From Schistocephalus solidus (taxonomy: Eukaryota > Platyhelminthes > Cestoda > Diphyllobothriidea > Diphyllobothriidae): a DNA stretch of 64,000 bases. A model generated the notes under the pieces. It made no database searches. It was not told where the DNA came from and saw only the letters and a program-made list of their open reading frames with translations. Made by a program: the position numbers and the translations under genes. Shown here piece after piece: positions 33,601 through 45,610 of the stretch; the first letter of the stretch is position 1; each line of letters starts with the position of its first letter. Location of the stretch: the NCBI GenBank assembly GCA_017591395.1, contig WEDG01000877.1, positions 1 to 64,000 on the forward strand, written 5' to 3'.

Positions 33601-36037
33601 ATATAACTGCGCCAGAATGCGGAAAAGGGAAGAATATGAGCACCGATAAAAGGCGTTGAAACGGTCGTAAATCTTCCGCCTTCTGACAGATAGGCTAAAA
33701 GTGAATATTTGTTATTTTACTATATTTTACATGGACGAGTTAGATAATAGGAAGACATAAAAGTTAGGTGTGGGATTATTGCATAAACGCACAAATATTT
33801 GCACCAGAAAATGATTGTTGTTCATCCTACTATCAAAGATTTGTCCAATTACTTTTATTCATTTTCCCGCATCCACATTAGTAAATAATGTGATACACGG
33901 CTTAATTTGGTGCCATTCCTTTGCACTACTGATGTGTCCGGATATGCGCGCCAATGATGCTGATTTATCCGCAATTGTGCCAGACCCAACGAATGATTCT
34001 GGATATTTCTTGCGGTGGCAGAGAGTCGTTCGATCGCATTACTTGGCGTCAGCTGTTCAACATAAGACTGTGTGGTACTCCAGCTCAGCATAGCAAAAAG
34101 GTTGTAGCGAATTTCCAAACACTCTTGACGAGTAGAGGCATTAGTCAAATTTGGGTTCGGTAACTTTTTATGTAATGGCTGATGACTTTACGCGGGTGTC
34201 ATTCACCCGCGCCAAGCATGAACGCTTAGGATAATTGAGTGATGTTACAACTGTATCCAATAAAAAAATGAACCCCAGCGCCTCCGCTGACGACGTGTTT
34301 GAGGATGAATCTGTTCACTGTCAAATAAATCCTGCAAAGAGCTTGTTCGTGTGTAGCAGCAAAAGAGCCGTTGTATTGAAACGAATGGTGCTTAACTTTA
34401 ACGCGGAGTCGAAGAGCGATAATTCTTCTTTTTTAATTATCAGGTCACTGAAAAGCGGACCATTCCGTAGTAGTAAGACAATCTATGACAACCCATTGAG
34501 TTATTTTTGGTCTGAATAGATGAAAAGGCTACAGCGGGGGGGCAAAAATATAACTGTAAGTGATGTCAAACTTCATTTAAAAAACTTGCGTCATTTCCAT
34601 AAGCTGTTTAATGCTTTAATCTACTTTAAAGTAAACGCGTCATTGAAACATAAAATGATAGGTTTAACGGCCTTTGCTTTGTACAGAAATACAACATTAT
34701 CATGCGCAATACAAACTCCCTGAAATCGATATTACGAATATCCAAAAGGTAAAAAGCTGGGGTAATAGTTTATTCAGTCTCAGCTGTAGCGAGATTGGTA
34801 ACCTCACAGGTGCCGGTAAGTGGATTAAAGAATACGTAGCTACTTATTTGAGTAAACGCTCAATAAAGCTGTGATGCAGCAAAAAATAAAAACTGTTGTT
34901 ATTCCTGAATTATAAGCCCACGCAGTCCGATTAATTTTTCTTGTTGCCATCATGGTCTTAAACCTCGGAAAATTTAAACGTAAGGCGCACCAAAATCGAC
35001 AGGCCAAATGATGCAGTTTAAAAAGGATTAAAGCCGTCGCCAAGACTAAACATATGAGTTGAAAGTTGGTCCAGCTACTCAAAGAAGAAAAAAATACTAG
35101 AGAACCAACGCTTAATGGTTGACGGACGACGAGGGCAGAACGACTATAAGCATCGCGTACTTGATTAGAAAAGGGAATTTATTTAGTACATTCCGAACGT
35201 AAACTTTATAAGACGCTAAATACCAAGCTCAGTTCAATTAAGTTTAAGGTCAACGTTATTCATTATCGGTAAATGTGTCTAGACATTTCAAGGGTTACAC
35301 AGATGGTTAAACCACCAAAAACAATCATGATTGAATTTGCAATTCCAGATTATTCATAAATGCTACTTTAATCCCTTTAAAGCATGTTGATTGCTATTCT
35401 GTGCTACAACGGAGTATAAAGGCAGGGGCCCCGCAAATGAGGGAGCGCATTTTTTACAATATTACCCGCTATTTTACAAAAATTCATGTTCACTTGACAC
35501 AATGCAAAATTCTTATGTAGGTAAGAGCGGAAATCATTTGGAAAACGCCCTTTTGATGAACGGGCACACCATCGGGTCGGATACATGAATACTCCCATTA
35601 GCTATTTGTAGCATAAGGTTAAATTAATCGCTACTTAAATTAATTTTCATCAATAGAGTTAAGATAAACTAACTTTTACGTAGTAACCATCCACCGGTGT
35701 TGAGATCTTATGCTATTGCTGTGATATAACATGAACGTTGCGCTCGCTGTATGATTCAGAGTATCCACAGAAATTTAATTAACGTTAATGATCTGAAGGT
35801 TTATAGGGACCGGAAAGAGATTCGTATTTCGGTGGAGTAAGGTCAGTATTCGATATCAAGAAATATACATAAATGAACTACAAAAATAGACGACGCTGGT
35901 GGTAGACTATTTTCCAATATGGATGGCAAAGCACGTTCTATCGCATTAACACGACTGGAGCTGTAGTAACGGCATAAATTTAGGTTGAAGGTCAGGCATA
36001 AATCTTCAGACTGCATGGATAGGAATTTGATACTTAC
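30696..36037. other. No gene confirmed over about 5 kb
   Basis: The longest frames (33130-33474 plus, 114 residues; 34235-34519 plus; 33855-34148 minus) have no motif that I recognise. A perfect 8-base-pair stem-loop lies at 34191-34211. Further 3' exons of the minus-strand gene ending at 36038 should lie in here, but I cannot place them with a matching splice phase. Confidence 0.4.
34191..34211. other. Perfect stem-loop
   Basis: CGCGGGTG and CACCCGCG form eight base pairs around the loop TCATT. This is a GC-rich island in AT-rich sequence. Its function is unknown. Confidence 0.6.
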
Positions 36038-36362
36038 AGCCAGAATAATTGCTTGCCGAACTTCCGATTTCAAGCGTAGGAGAGCCAGGACGGACACCGC
36101 GAGATGAAGACCTCCCTCGAAGAGTGCTAGAAGATTTCACGGTGTCTTTGTCGGATACGAGAGTGCTACACGATGAACTGGGCGGATTTTCCCAGTACTT
36201 GTGACCAACATTTACGACAAATTCCTCATCAGACCCCAAATCGCTGTCATAAAAATGAAGGCGAGACATTTCGAAGCTGTCTTCACTCAGGCTTCTCTCT
36301 GATGGGTAGTTGAAATTCGTTGTTAATTCATCATCATCTTTGAACGATATGCTCTTGTTACT
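36038..36362 (-). CDS. Proline-rich scaffold-like protein, exon 2 (unrecognised family)
   Basis: The exon is entered through tttttag and opens SNKSISFKDDDEL. It runs 108 codons plus one base to a gtaagt donor. It is Ser-rich with acidic patches (SDLGSDEEF) and a basic Arg/Ser stretch (RGRSSSRGVRPGS), and reads as low-complexity, probably phosphorylated linker. It joins exon 1 in phase 0 (...STGQR / SNKS...). The next exon must start in phase 1 and was not located, so the C-terminus is unknown. Confidence 0.7.
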
Positions 36363-36787
36363 CTAAAAACGGACGAATTTTCCAGTGAAATATACTGTCA
36401 TACAAGTTGAATGACCGAACAGCAAACAACAGAAACTTATACGTTTAAGAACTTCTGGAGGTGAGAGGACGCGTGTGTTACTCTAATAATGTAACAACTT
36501 CATGATGAATATGAGTGGACGGTATTTCAAGATTGTATAGACGAACAGGACACAGGATTTATATGACCACAGTAACAAAGTGTTTTGAACGTAAGAAGAA
36601 ATTACTCTAGGTATTGCGGAATGCCTATTTATCCTTATCAAACCGATAAAAACTGCTTCTCATAAAAGCAATTGTGCTATCTTCAAAAATAATAAAACCA
36701 TGCAAGTTTGTTAAACACGAATTAGAACTAGAAAAATACGACTGCGTTGGTAAATGTGATTGAATTTAAAAGCAACTATTCACTTAC

Positions 36788-38032
36788 GCGTTGGCCTGTA
36801 CTGGGTTTCTTTTTCAAGATTGATCGTAAAGATAAAGCGCGAGTAGACGACGTTGTGGATGCCAAATCACTGTCGGAATTAACGCTAATGTGCCGCTGAG
36901 CTTCACTGCTTGTATTGTTCTCTGCAGAAACACTATTCTTTGTCTTAACAGATTTTTTTGTGTGCTTCCTTTTTTGGATTGCAGACTAGACCATGAAGAG
37001 CGGCCCAAGCTTCAGTATATTCATAAGAACCAGTTTTCGTTTTGACACCAAATTTTTCTTCGAGTTCGTTGTCATAAGGGTACTGAGGTTGAGAACTTAC
37101 AGAAGCGGCACTTCCACTTCGCACCGAGAACGGCTTCTTCGGAACTGGTGGGGGCTTTTTAGGTTTTCGGGTCTCAACATTTTCACTCTTATTTATGGGT
37201 GTAGCAGTAGTCTTTTTGCTGACTGGTGGGGCCAGGATTGTGTTGCTAAACGGTATATTCTCAACAGATTGAACTTTTGAGTTTGACGTCCCCCTGATAG
37301 ATCCACCTGGCAAGAAGGCAGACAATGTGGCTGATGGAAGATTCGTTGAGAATATAATATTGTTCCGACTTAAAGAAACCCTGTTAAGATCCTCGGGAGC
37401 TGCATAATGGACAGAACTTAAATTATATGAGGCCGTTCCCGTGCACTCTTGTGTACTATCTGCGCTTTCGGAGGAGACACCCGAAGAAGATGCAATAGAG
37501 GCATTCCACGTCGTAGCTGGTTGAAAAGCAGCCGTCACGGTAACACTCGCGACCGAATCAGCACCATCAGGACGGCTGAATGAGTAAGTTGAACCATTTT
37601 CTATAGGATTGCGGGCAATTTTTGGCTTCTTTTTGACTGGAGGCGGCTGTTGACGCCTAGCTGGCTGATCACTTACATTATCCACCGACAGACTTCGGTT
37701 GCGAGTCAAAAGGACATTGGAGAGCCGATTGTTATAACACGTTTCAGAATTTTCTTTATTTAAACACAAACACGAAGTATCCTGACTATCGTTCACGGGA
37801 ATGTCTTGAACAGCTTTTGACGGCCGCATATTGGAATTATGACAGCACTCAAAACCCTCTGCGGTTGCGTGTGTGTTAATCTGTGGATAGTTTGGTGGCG
37901 AAACAATGCCATTTTTCCTCACCCGTTCATGATTTTCAAATAACTCTCTCAAGGATTTAACTGTTCCCCCGACCGTCGCAGCCATCGCGGCAGTATCGAA
38001 TACTGGATGTATAATCGCAATGCGCGGTATTA
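36788..38032 (-). CDS. Proline-rich scaffold-like protein, exon 1, with homopolymer frameshift
   Basis: The exon is entered by an acceptor (tgacacag) at 38033-38034. The first Met is at 37985 (MAATVGGTVKSLRELFENH). A basic proline-rich stretch (QQPPPVKKKPK) and a classic SH3 ligand (KPPPVPKKP) are visible, with long Ser/Thr-rich spacers and GVKTKTGSYEYTEAWAALHG near the end. The frame breaks at a run of seven A (T at 36953-36959 on plus). With one A fewer it continues as KKSVKTKNSVSAENN through RSILKKKPSTGQR to a gtaagt donor at 36787. About 400 residues come from this exon. It suggests a cytoskeletal or signalling adaptor. No catalytic domain is seen and I do not recognise the family. Confidence 0.7.
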
Positions 38033-38159
38033 CTGTGTCAACAAACAAGAAAATAATACTACCACTGAACTGAAAACTTCAACTTTTTATTTGGTTTGTG
38101 CCGTTCGCATCTAACCCTGCGCGTTCAAAAGGAAAGTTTCGTTATTCTAGTGCATGGCT

Positions 38160-38730
38160 TTATTGCCTAGCTGTTCTCCTCTGTCAGTGTGGTCCAAACC
38201 TGGAATACCCTACCTGCAGATGGTTTGATGTCACAATTGATGGAAAGCTTTAAAAAGAAACTTGACATAACCTTCAAAAATATGCCAAAGCAATGAGGGA
38301 TTTAACTTTACCCTCGGGACTCACTCCCCAATTGTCATATTTTATGATCGTCCTTGCACTATTGCAACCCACCTGGTTTCTCTGTACACTGCTTTAAAAG
38401 GAAACTTGACAGTTTTATGTTCCAAAACGAGCCTGAGCGAAAAGGAATTTACTTTAACCCTCGAGAGTCACGCAGTTCTGGTCATATTTTATGACTGTAT
38501 TTTGTATCTTTGCAACCCACACGGTTTCTCTGCATACCGCACTTAATTTTACGTTACAAATAGGGAACTCAAAGGCCCATGCCTATTTCTCTCAGTAAAT
38601 TGAATTGTATTGAATTAAATTGAAAACCCACCTGGTTTTTTTGTACAATGCACATAATTTACGTTTCAAATACTGCACTCAAAGTCGCATGCCTATTTCC
38701 CTCAATAAATTGAATTGTATTGAACATATG
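38160..38730 (+). mobile_element. CR1-like LINE 3' end with repeated 3' UTR segments
   Basis: The coding remnant VVQTWNTLPADGLMSQLMESFKKKLD is the usual last segment of CR1/jockey-like reverse transcriptases. It is followed by three related 3' segments, each with gcaacccacctggtttctctgtac-like and tcatattttatgac-like blocks. The last two end in ttgaattgtattgaa repeats (38598-38626 and 38703-38725). Several truncated 3' ends appear stacked here. Confidence 0.65.
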
Positions 38731-39335
38731 CCTTCTTTGTCATCCAGTTATGAACCTGTTGTTTTCGAAGCCGCTGTAATCAACAGATCAACTGAAGGGC
38801 ATTATTTGACACCTGTTACAAACAAACCGCTCCAGCAGTTTAAGTAACTGTATTTAGGGAAAAGGTTTTCCTCCTTGAGTTCATTAAACAGATCAGAAAA
38901 ATCGATACTATCCATTTTTCAGCGGTAATTCTGGAAATTGTAAAATTCATCGGCATGCGTAAACCAGACAAAAATTGCGACCAATGGCTAAATCCTGTTC
39001 ATTTGTACAGTATTTTCTTATAATATTAGCATGCAGACTTAATGCAATTTTGTAACCGAATTTGAAAGAAGGTAAGCAGGAGGGAGTCCAGTCCAGGCTC
39101 TAATGACAAATGGCGAGAAGATTTTCCGTCGGACGACCGTTTGGGCAAACGTCTTCTGCATATCCACAGGATGGATTCCGTAGGAGAAGATCTTGTGTAA
39201 AAATATTCCTTTATACAATATAAAGCTTAACAAGAATGCTTGATGAAAAGGAAATTCTTCCTGTGGCCACATTTGATTTCTGGGAAGCCTTCTGCAGGGT
39301 TTTGCATCAGCAGCTCTGGTAGATGTTGAGAGTTT

Positions 39336-39716
39336 TTTGTATCGGAAAGAAACTTCTAACATGGATCGATTATTTCCTTGGTGGTCGTTCCCAAGTTTTC
39401 TCTGTAGGGTAACAGTAATCAAAGCACAATTCATAGAGAGTGGCGTCACACAAAGTTTAGTCCTTGGGATATCCCTATTTCTTTTGTTCATTAATAACTC
39501 TGTACAAAAATTGGACTGTGATATTGTTGTTTGCGAACGATATAAAATCTGCAGAGTCATCCATATTGCTGATGACGAAGCCAAGTTTCAAGAAAATCTT
39601 TGTCATTTGGACTAGTCATCTCGTAAATGGCTCCTGTTCATCAACTCGAACAAATGTTATGTACTGCAACTGGGAACACGTCAACAGGTTCCTGATATGT
39701 GGCCCTAATATTTGAA
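39336..39716 (+). pseudogene. LINE reverse transcriptase fragment
   Basis: Across two frames I read VTQSLVLGISLFLLFINNSV and CDIVVFANDIKSAESS. This corresponds to the conserved SGVPQGSVLGPLLF and FADDIKLW region of CR1-like polymerases, with FADD changed to FAND. No flanking domains remain. A GAA microsatellite follows at once. Confidence 0.65.
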
Positions 39717-39732
39717 CGGAATGCCACTCCGA

Positions 39733-39832
39733 GAAGAAGAAGAAGAAGAAGAAGAAGAAGAAGAAGAAGAAGAAGAAGAAGAAGAAGAAGAAGCAGAAGA
39801 AGAAGAAGAAGACGAAGAAGAAGAAGAAACAC
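39733..39832. repeat. (GAA)n microsatellite
   Basis: About 33 GAA triplets with a few changes. Polyglutamate and polyleucine/phenylalanine frames are artefacts of it. Confidence 0.95.
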
Positions 39833-39839
39833 AGAAAGA

Positions 39840-40790
39840 TCTTTGGCGTTTTTATGACAGGCAAGCTACAGCCTTCTGCACAATGTTGCAGGGTGGGTAG
39901 AGCAGCATTTTTTTGTTGTATGCTATCAAGTAGGTATTTTTAGTTTACGATGATAATTGTATTTCTAAAGTCTTCCGTGCATGATTTGAATATTCGATAC
40001 TGACCTGGAGACCCCGATTGCAACAAGATTATAACTTACTCCAAAAGATACAGAGATGAACAATAAAAATAAAAATAAGTTCAAGTTGAATCACCATAAA
40101 AGATCCACCTAAATAACCTTAAAATCTATTCTCTGAGGTATAGGCAGTTGCGCAGAGACTTCAGACAAACTTTCCCTATCGTGCACGGCTTGCAATGTGC
40201 ACAATTGTGTGATGATTTCTTTCAACTCGCCTCTACCACTAACCTCCCGATGCATACGTACAATCTGCTTGTGCCCGTAGGATGGTTATATTTGGGAACA
40301 TATTATTCATAACCATGTCACGGAACTTTGAAACAAACTGCCCAAGGTGATTTAAGTGCAAAAGTCTGTGAAGAAATTTAAACATCGTCCTGACAGTCAT
40401 ATGCTGCAGCAACAAGTGGTCTCTGTAACAATTTATTTTTTAAAAAACGAACGCACTTAATGACTCTATGTCTAAATTCACTTGAACTTTAAGTTTAAGG
40501 GCGTAACTTTATTTCCCTTAAATCCACTAAACTGCACTTCTCAGAGTAGTGGATTGGTTGCAGCGTGCACACACTGTCCGTGGATATTGTTAGCTACACC
40601 CCTGTGAATCATTTAAGTGCAAACTAAGCATGCAGCAATCGTCTTACCCACCAGCTGCGTGCTCAACTTCAATTGGAATTACATGCAATTATCTTACTCT
40701 CAGTAAGTGAGTTGCCCTTTATATTTCGTATTATGCTTGCCTTTTGCACGCAAATATGTAAAAAAACTCTTTTCGAATTGTTATAAAATG
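39840..40790. other. No gene recognised
   Basis: AT-rich sequence without supported frames or repeats. Confidence 0.45.
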
Positions 40791-41112
40791 CCATCAAAGA
40801 CAAAGTCTGCTGGAATAGCCCATCCTAGCTCATAAGCCGTAATCTGCCAATCATACTCAACCCCAGGTGGTATCACACCCGAGGCTCTAACCCACGACCC
40901 ATTTATTAGAAGCCCAAAGCTCTAACCATTAAGCCACGGGCTCGATGTCTTGACGGTTTAGATCTAAACCAGCAAGAAAACCGGTTCGTGGTTTCGAACT
41001 TTGGGTGGGGCACCATCTGGGGTTGGGAATGACTGGCTGATTACAGTTCATGAGCCAGAAGTGACCATTCCAGTCTCCTTTGTCTTTGTTGGCATCTCGC
41101 ATCTGCCTCTTC
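40791..41112. mobile_element. Two SINE copies in opposite orientation
   Basis: 40791-40950 reads on minus as a tRNA-like head and body of the SINE family (gagcccgtggcttaatggtt, then a box B-like block). 40965-41112 reads on plus as another body (gactggctgattacagttc, gccagaagtgaccattcc, cctttgtctttgttgg). Both are diverged. Confidence 0.55.
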
Positions 41113-41117
41113 TACTA

Positions 41118-41172
41118 CGTTTAATAAATAAATAAATAAATTGTATATTTAAGGCCCAGAGGGCCCCATCAT
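41118..41172 (-). mobile_element. LINE 3' tail with (TTTA)n
   Basis: On minus, a block tggggccctctgggccttaa, then atatacaat, ends in (TTTA)n. The same block and tail recur at 44345-44405, so this is a 3'-end fragment of one LINE family. Confidence 0.6.
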
Positions 41173-42690
41173 TACAAACATAGTACCGTGATTTATAAAT
41201 ACAAAGTGGATAATTGCTGCACTATGTGAGCATCCATATGAACAGCAGAAATGAGAAGTATGGTAAACATATCCGATTCAAAACGCTTTGCCAATTTTAA
41301 AACAAAAGTCAACAATCTTTGGCATATACGGTGAACTGGAAAAGAAGCAGTAAAAAAACTCCTAGGGTTAAATCGGAGACGGAGTTCGGCGTGCCGCCAT
41401 TTTTTAAAAAAAATAGGAGAAAAACTGCTTCACTAAAAAATTAATATCTAAATGCAATGGGATAGTATTATGATGTTGCTGACAACGTATGAAGGTTCGG
41501 AACGCTCCTTGTGGGGTAAGAGATAATATAGCAGTCAGAGCTACTGTTTATAAACACCAGTGGAGGTGAGAGAGGACGAACTCATCGTCGACAACATGGT
41601 CGAAACGAAGAGGGGACAGTAGAGGTCACGAGATCATCATCGAGATGCGACCTTGCTGACTGCATAGTCCATCACAATGCGGCTGCTGGCGGGGTTCGAG
41701 AGTGAGGCTCAAGGCAGAACGAGACTCATGCGTTCCGATAGCTATCGGTCTGCATTCTACAAGGAATGACTTTTCAAATCCTCTTCATATATCGATGCTT
41801 TTTCTTAGCCACTTAATAACCAATAGAGATTTCAAATGCGTCCGCCTATATTTAGTCTTAATAAAAATAAATTAAGCGTAATTAAACCGTTTTCATATCA
41901 GAAGGCCTACTAACACGCACACAATGAAGGCTATACTGCGTGCTGTCTCGTTCTAAACTTTACTCGAAAATTTATTTTTCGTGTCTTTTTTACCATAAGG
42001 GTACCCCTATCCGTGCACAATAAAATAGTTAGTTGTTTTCTTTGTCAGGTAAACATATAGCTCAATCTAACAAGGTTACATGGCATTTTCTTTGAATACC
42101 CTATTAAAAACAGTACAATATCCGTCTTATTTAGAATTAAGAATTTATATTTGGTTAGCACCGGCACGACACTGTCTAAACAAACATTAGTAACGAAATA
42201 AAGTTATGACAATGTGTGCAGATAAATTGTACAATCACTTTATAAAGTAGACACAAATTGTTCTGCTAGGTCAACAGTTAGCGATGTTTTTAAATAAATG
42301 GTGAACTAGAAAAATAGGCAGTGAAAAACAACTCCTACCTTAAAAATGGAGGCAGAATTCAATAGGCCTTCATTTGCGAATAGAAAGTTAGGAGAAAAAA
42401 CTGTTTTTGAAGATAAGGTCAGGTAGTAGAGTAGAGTAATACTGCAGAAGCATTTCAAAATGAGATAATGAAACGTCGAGATGATGCGTTCTTGATCACT
42501 TAGGCGTATGAAACAAAATCTCAGGAAAATGCGTCAATGAACTTAAGTCCTCAGCATCTTATGATCCAGAATTGAATTCTGATGATGGTTAGTATCCAAA
42601 GAAATGGCAGAATTTTAGACTGTTGACCGAATGTGTACGTCGGAATGACTCATCGTTTGGATGACTGGTGATATGATAAATATATCGCTA
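41173..42690. other. Mostly unassigned; SINE tail fragment at 41675-41765
   Basis: 41675-41765 (plus) resembles a SINE tail (gcggctgctggcggggttcgag, caaggcagaacgag). The rest has no recognisable content. Confidence 0.4.
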
Positions 42691-42694
42691 TAAA

Positions 42695-43226
42695 ATGGGG
42701 AGTACCGCATTCACCCTGACAATTTTTTCGGTAAACGCTATAGCAACCTGGAATAAGCTACCTAGAAATATTAAAATTCAGCAAAGCTATCCCTTGTTTA
42801 CGCAAACTGTCACTAGTTTTCTACATTCAGGAAACCTTCCAAAACTTTTTCGTGCTGACTCTGTGAAAGATCTCTTCGGTTCTGATGGCGTTCACGGATT
42901 CTGAATCCTGTGCCGGACTTCATGCTGAGGGCAATATTACTGGCTCTGCAGACCTCAATCGGCTAATTTCTCAGTCCATAGCGAACAGCCGCTCGCCGAC
43001 ATACATTCTGGGGCAGAATACCGGATGCGTAACACTGAATGGAGAAGTTCCTCACCGGGCAACTGTGTTAATGCGTCCCTGTTCTGAACTTTTATTACTC
43101 AATAAGCGGCAGTTTTTTCTCCTTAAAACACCTGAAAAAACGATCAGGAGTTTTTTCACTGTCAGCTTGACCCTCTACTGTATATATTTTTTTGAACTTG
43201 CCTGCAAACTGGCAATAAATAAATAA
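42695..43226 (+). pseudogene. CR1-like LINE C-terminal remnant and tail
   Basis: FSVNAIATWNKLPRNIKIQQ matches the terminal VxxWNxLP segment of CR1/jockey-like polymerases. Downstream sequence ends in an (AATA)n tail at 43209-43228. The upstream catalytic part is absent. Confidence 0.6.
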
Positions 43227-43589
43227 AATAAAAGTGCGGTTTAAATCACAGGCCCCCGGAAGGATAAATTATAACGTGAAATAAAGCAGATCATCCTTCA
43301 TTCCAGGTATGAGCAAAGCGTTTTTTTCGTGTGACAGTGCTTTTCTGACTGGCTGAAAATTATCTTTCGCGTAAATAAACCTCGTTGTATACGCCATGAT
43401 AACGTACTCTGGAAGTCATTTCAAGTCACTGACAACTCACTTCGAAAACGAGTTTGAGGGAGGCTACACGCAGATTTGTTATTGTAGTCAATCCATTGAA
43501 ATCATAAAACTGCAGGGCGCAACTCAGGTGAGTTCAATGGTAATAAGAACTTCGGTTGCCTTTTTGGCCAGCCTGAGGGAATGAGACGA

Positions 43590-45610
43590 GGGCTTCGGGG
43601 AGGATGAAATGTTGATTCCAAGGTCTGATTGTTCAGTTTTTATCGACAGACACGCTTCACTCAGGAAGTTTTGATGAGTATCTTCATTGACTCACTCCTT
43701 GGTAATTGTGAGCAGCTGTAAATCAAAACTTTAAAGGCCGAGCATCATCAAACATTTATCCAAACGTTCATTTGAATGGTTAAAACCTTCTTTTGGGGTC
43801 TGTTTATCATTCTTCCATCTGATCACTTGCCATACTTAACTGTTATCTGCAAGCGTGATTCCCTTGCAATTCAGTCCACTCATACAGTTATTGACATAGA
43901 TTAAGAAAATAAATGGCCCAAGAACGGAGCTTTGAGATACAACATTCACAACCGGCACTGAAATTGATTTCGTATTGCCAATCCACACAGACTGAAATCA
44001 GCCTATCAGTCTTATATACGATTTAGTAACTTCACCCTTATTCCGGATTCTTGGACCTTGTAGGGTAAAGGGCGGCCTGGAAAACTAGCGAATGCGTTTT
44101 TAAAGTCGATGTTGACGATATTTACGCTGGTGCCTTCATCTAATGACCTGAATCACTACTCCCTTGAATATGACATATTGGACTAACAGGAGCTGTGTCG
44201 TCAAATCCATATAAGGCAACGTTAAGAAAGTCTGATTCTTCGGTAAACTTCATAGTAGCCTATTTAGGATCCTTTCCATAACTTTGCAAAAATCCATGTT
44301 AGGCTGACTGGTCGATATTTTTCGCGCTGGTTCTGATCCCACGCTTGTGTAAGGGGTATATAAATAAATAAATAAATTGTATATTTAAGGCCCAGAGAGC
44401 CCCGTCATTTCATTTGCTGCATTCCTTTCGCAGGGGTAGATGTCTCGAACAAAGGACGACTGGACAATATGTGAAAGCAGTCTGGAAAGTACGTTAGCAA
44501 GCTATTGTAGAATATTAACTGGTATTTCATCCGGACCCGGAGAATAAGGTTCGTTAAGCGAAGACATTATTACGTCACAATTTCTCGGAATTCGAGGCCA
44601 TCCATTACTGCGGCGTCACTCCCTGTATGGAAGTTTGTCCGGTTAAAATCCACTTCATCTGTGAAAATGGACGCGAAAAACTGATTAAGTTATACTGCCT
44701 TATCTTGATTTTCAGTAATGTCTTCATTGTTGTCAATTATCACACTGTGTCAGTCTCCTTATTCCGTACCCTACAGTTGATGTAGCTTAGGAGCAATTCG
44801 GGCTTATCTACGGTCCGTTCAATCATTTTTGCTTCATACATCGATCGCGGTCAGCAGACACTTGACCTTATCTATTTTCACTTCCGGGAATTTCTTCGTA
44901 ATGCAAGGGTTGAGCTTTTGTTACATAACCTTTCCCGAGTGTGTAATTTCTGTTTATCTGTATCTTCAAATCTCGCTGTTATCAAACATGACGGTTGGCC
45001 TTTTGGACTTTTTAATCGGGCAGTTGTGATGCAGGATGCGCTTATAACTCCATTCAGAATGTTTCAATTGACTTCCAGACTTCCACTGTGAATCTTTTGC
45101 CTGTTTAGTAAAAATAATTCTCTTCTCATCGCAGAAGAAGCTCCTCTTACCAATCGGGGCAACTGACATAAATTCATCTAAATCAGTTGGGTCCTTTGAG
45201 AGAACGAGATCCAGACGATTCGCCCTTTGGTCCTCTATGATTATCTTTGGAATACCAACCTTCGTCGTCATTTTTAATAATCTGGAGCCCAAGGATGAAA
45301 GTGAACCTTTTACTGATAACTTTTCCCAGTCAAGCAATGGAGCTTTATAATTTCCGACAATAGTTACCTCGTGATTTTCAACTATATTTTTAGTTATTTA
45401 GAACCTCGTTTCATCAGCATATGGAGTTTGATGTACCAGTCTGTCTATAGTCAAGAATTCTAGATTCTATGCTCAACGCCCCCTTAGTTTTAACCAAACT
45501 GCTTCACAATCACATGTGCAAACAGTTCTGCATTAAGATGCAATGCAATTGCTATTGAGTAGATTGATATTCCTCCACCTTTTCTATAGTTATTATTGAT
45601 GGAAGAGTTG
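43590..45610 (-). pseudogene. Degenerate CR1-like LINE (endonuclease and reverse transcriptase)
   Basis: From 5' to 3' on minus: RKGGGISIY (endonuclease) near 45560-45600; TIVGNYKAPLLDWEKL, the decayed GDFN motif, at about 45317-45365; RANRLDLVL near 45210; the YRPVSLT region of the polymerase near 44310; and QSSVLGPFIFLIYVNNC near 43880-43950. Many stops and shifts are present. A foreign LINE tail is inserted at about 44345-44405. It is an old, dead copy. Confidence 0.7.
44345..44405 (-). mobile_element. Nested LINE 3' tail
   Basis: This is the same block as 41118-41172, with ggggctctctgggcctt and a (TTTA)n tail. It interrupts the polymerase coding remnant of the surrounding LINE and so inserted later. 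Confidence 0.6.

Noticed and set aside
34179..34211. CTGATGA followed by a strong hairpin, suggesting a hammerhead
   Set aside because: No GAAA follows the hairpin and no stem III or cleavage triplet is present.
33130..34874. Series of 65-114 residue frames on plus as exons of one gene
   Set aside because: I found no set of GT-AG boundaries with matching phases and no domain.
35843..35975. Possible next exon of the proline-rich gene on minus (SSRVNAIERALPSILENSLPPASS after a ttactacag acceptor)
   Set aside because: The upstream exon ends in phase 1 but this acceptor would need phase 2. The phase 1 reading hits a stop, so I could not join them.
39712..39900. Polyglutamate and poly-Leu/Phe reading frames
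   Set aside because: They are translations of the GAA microsatellite.
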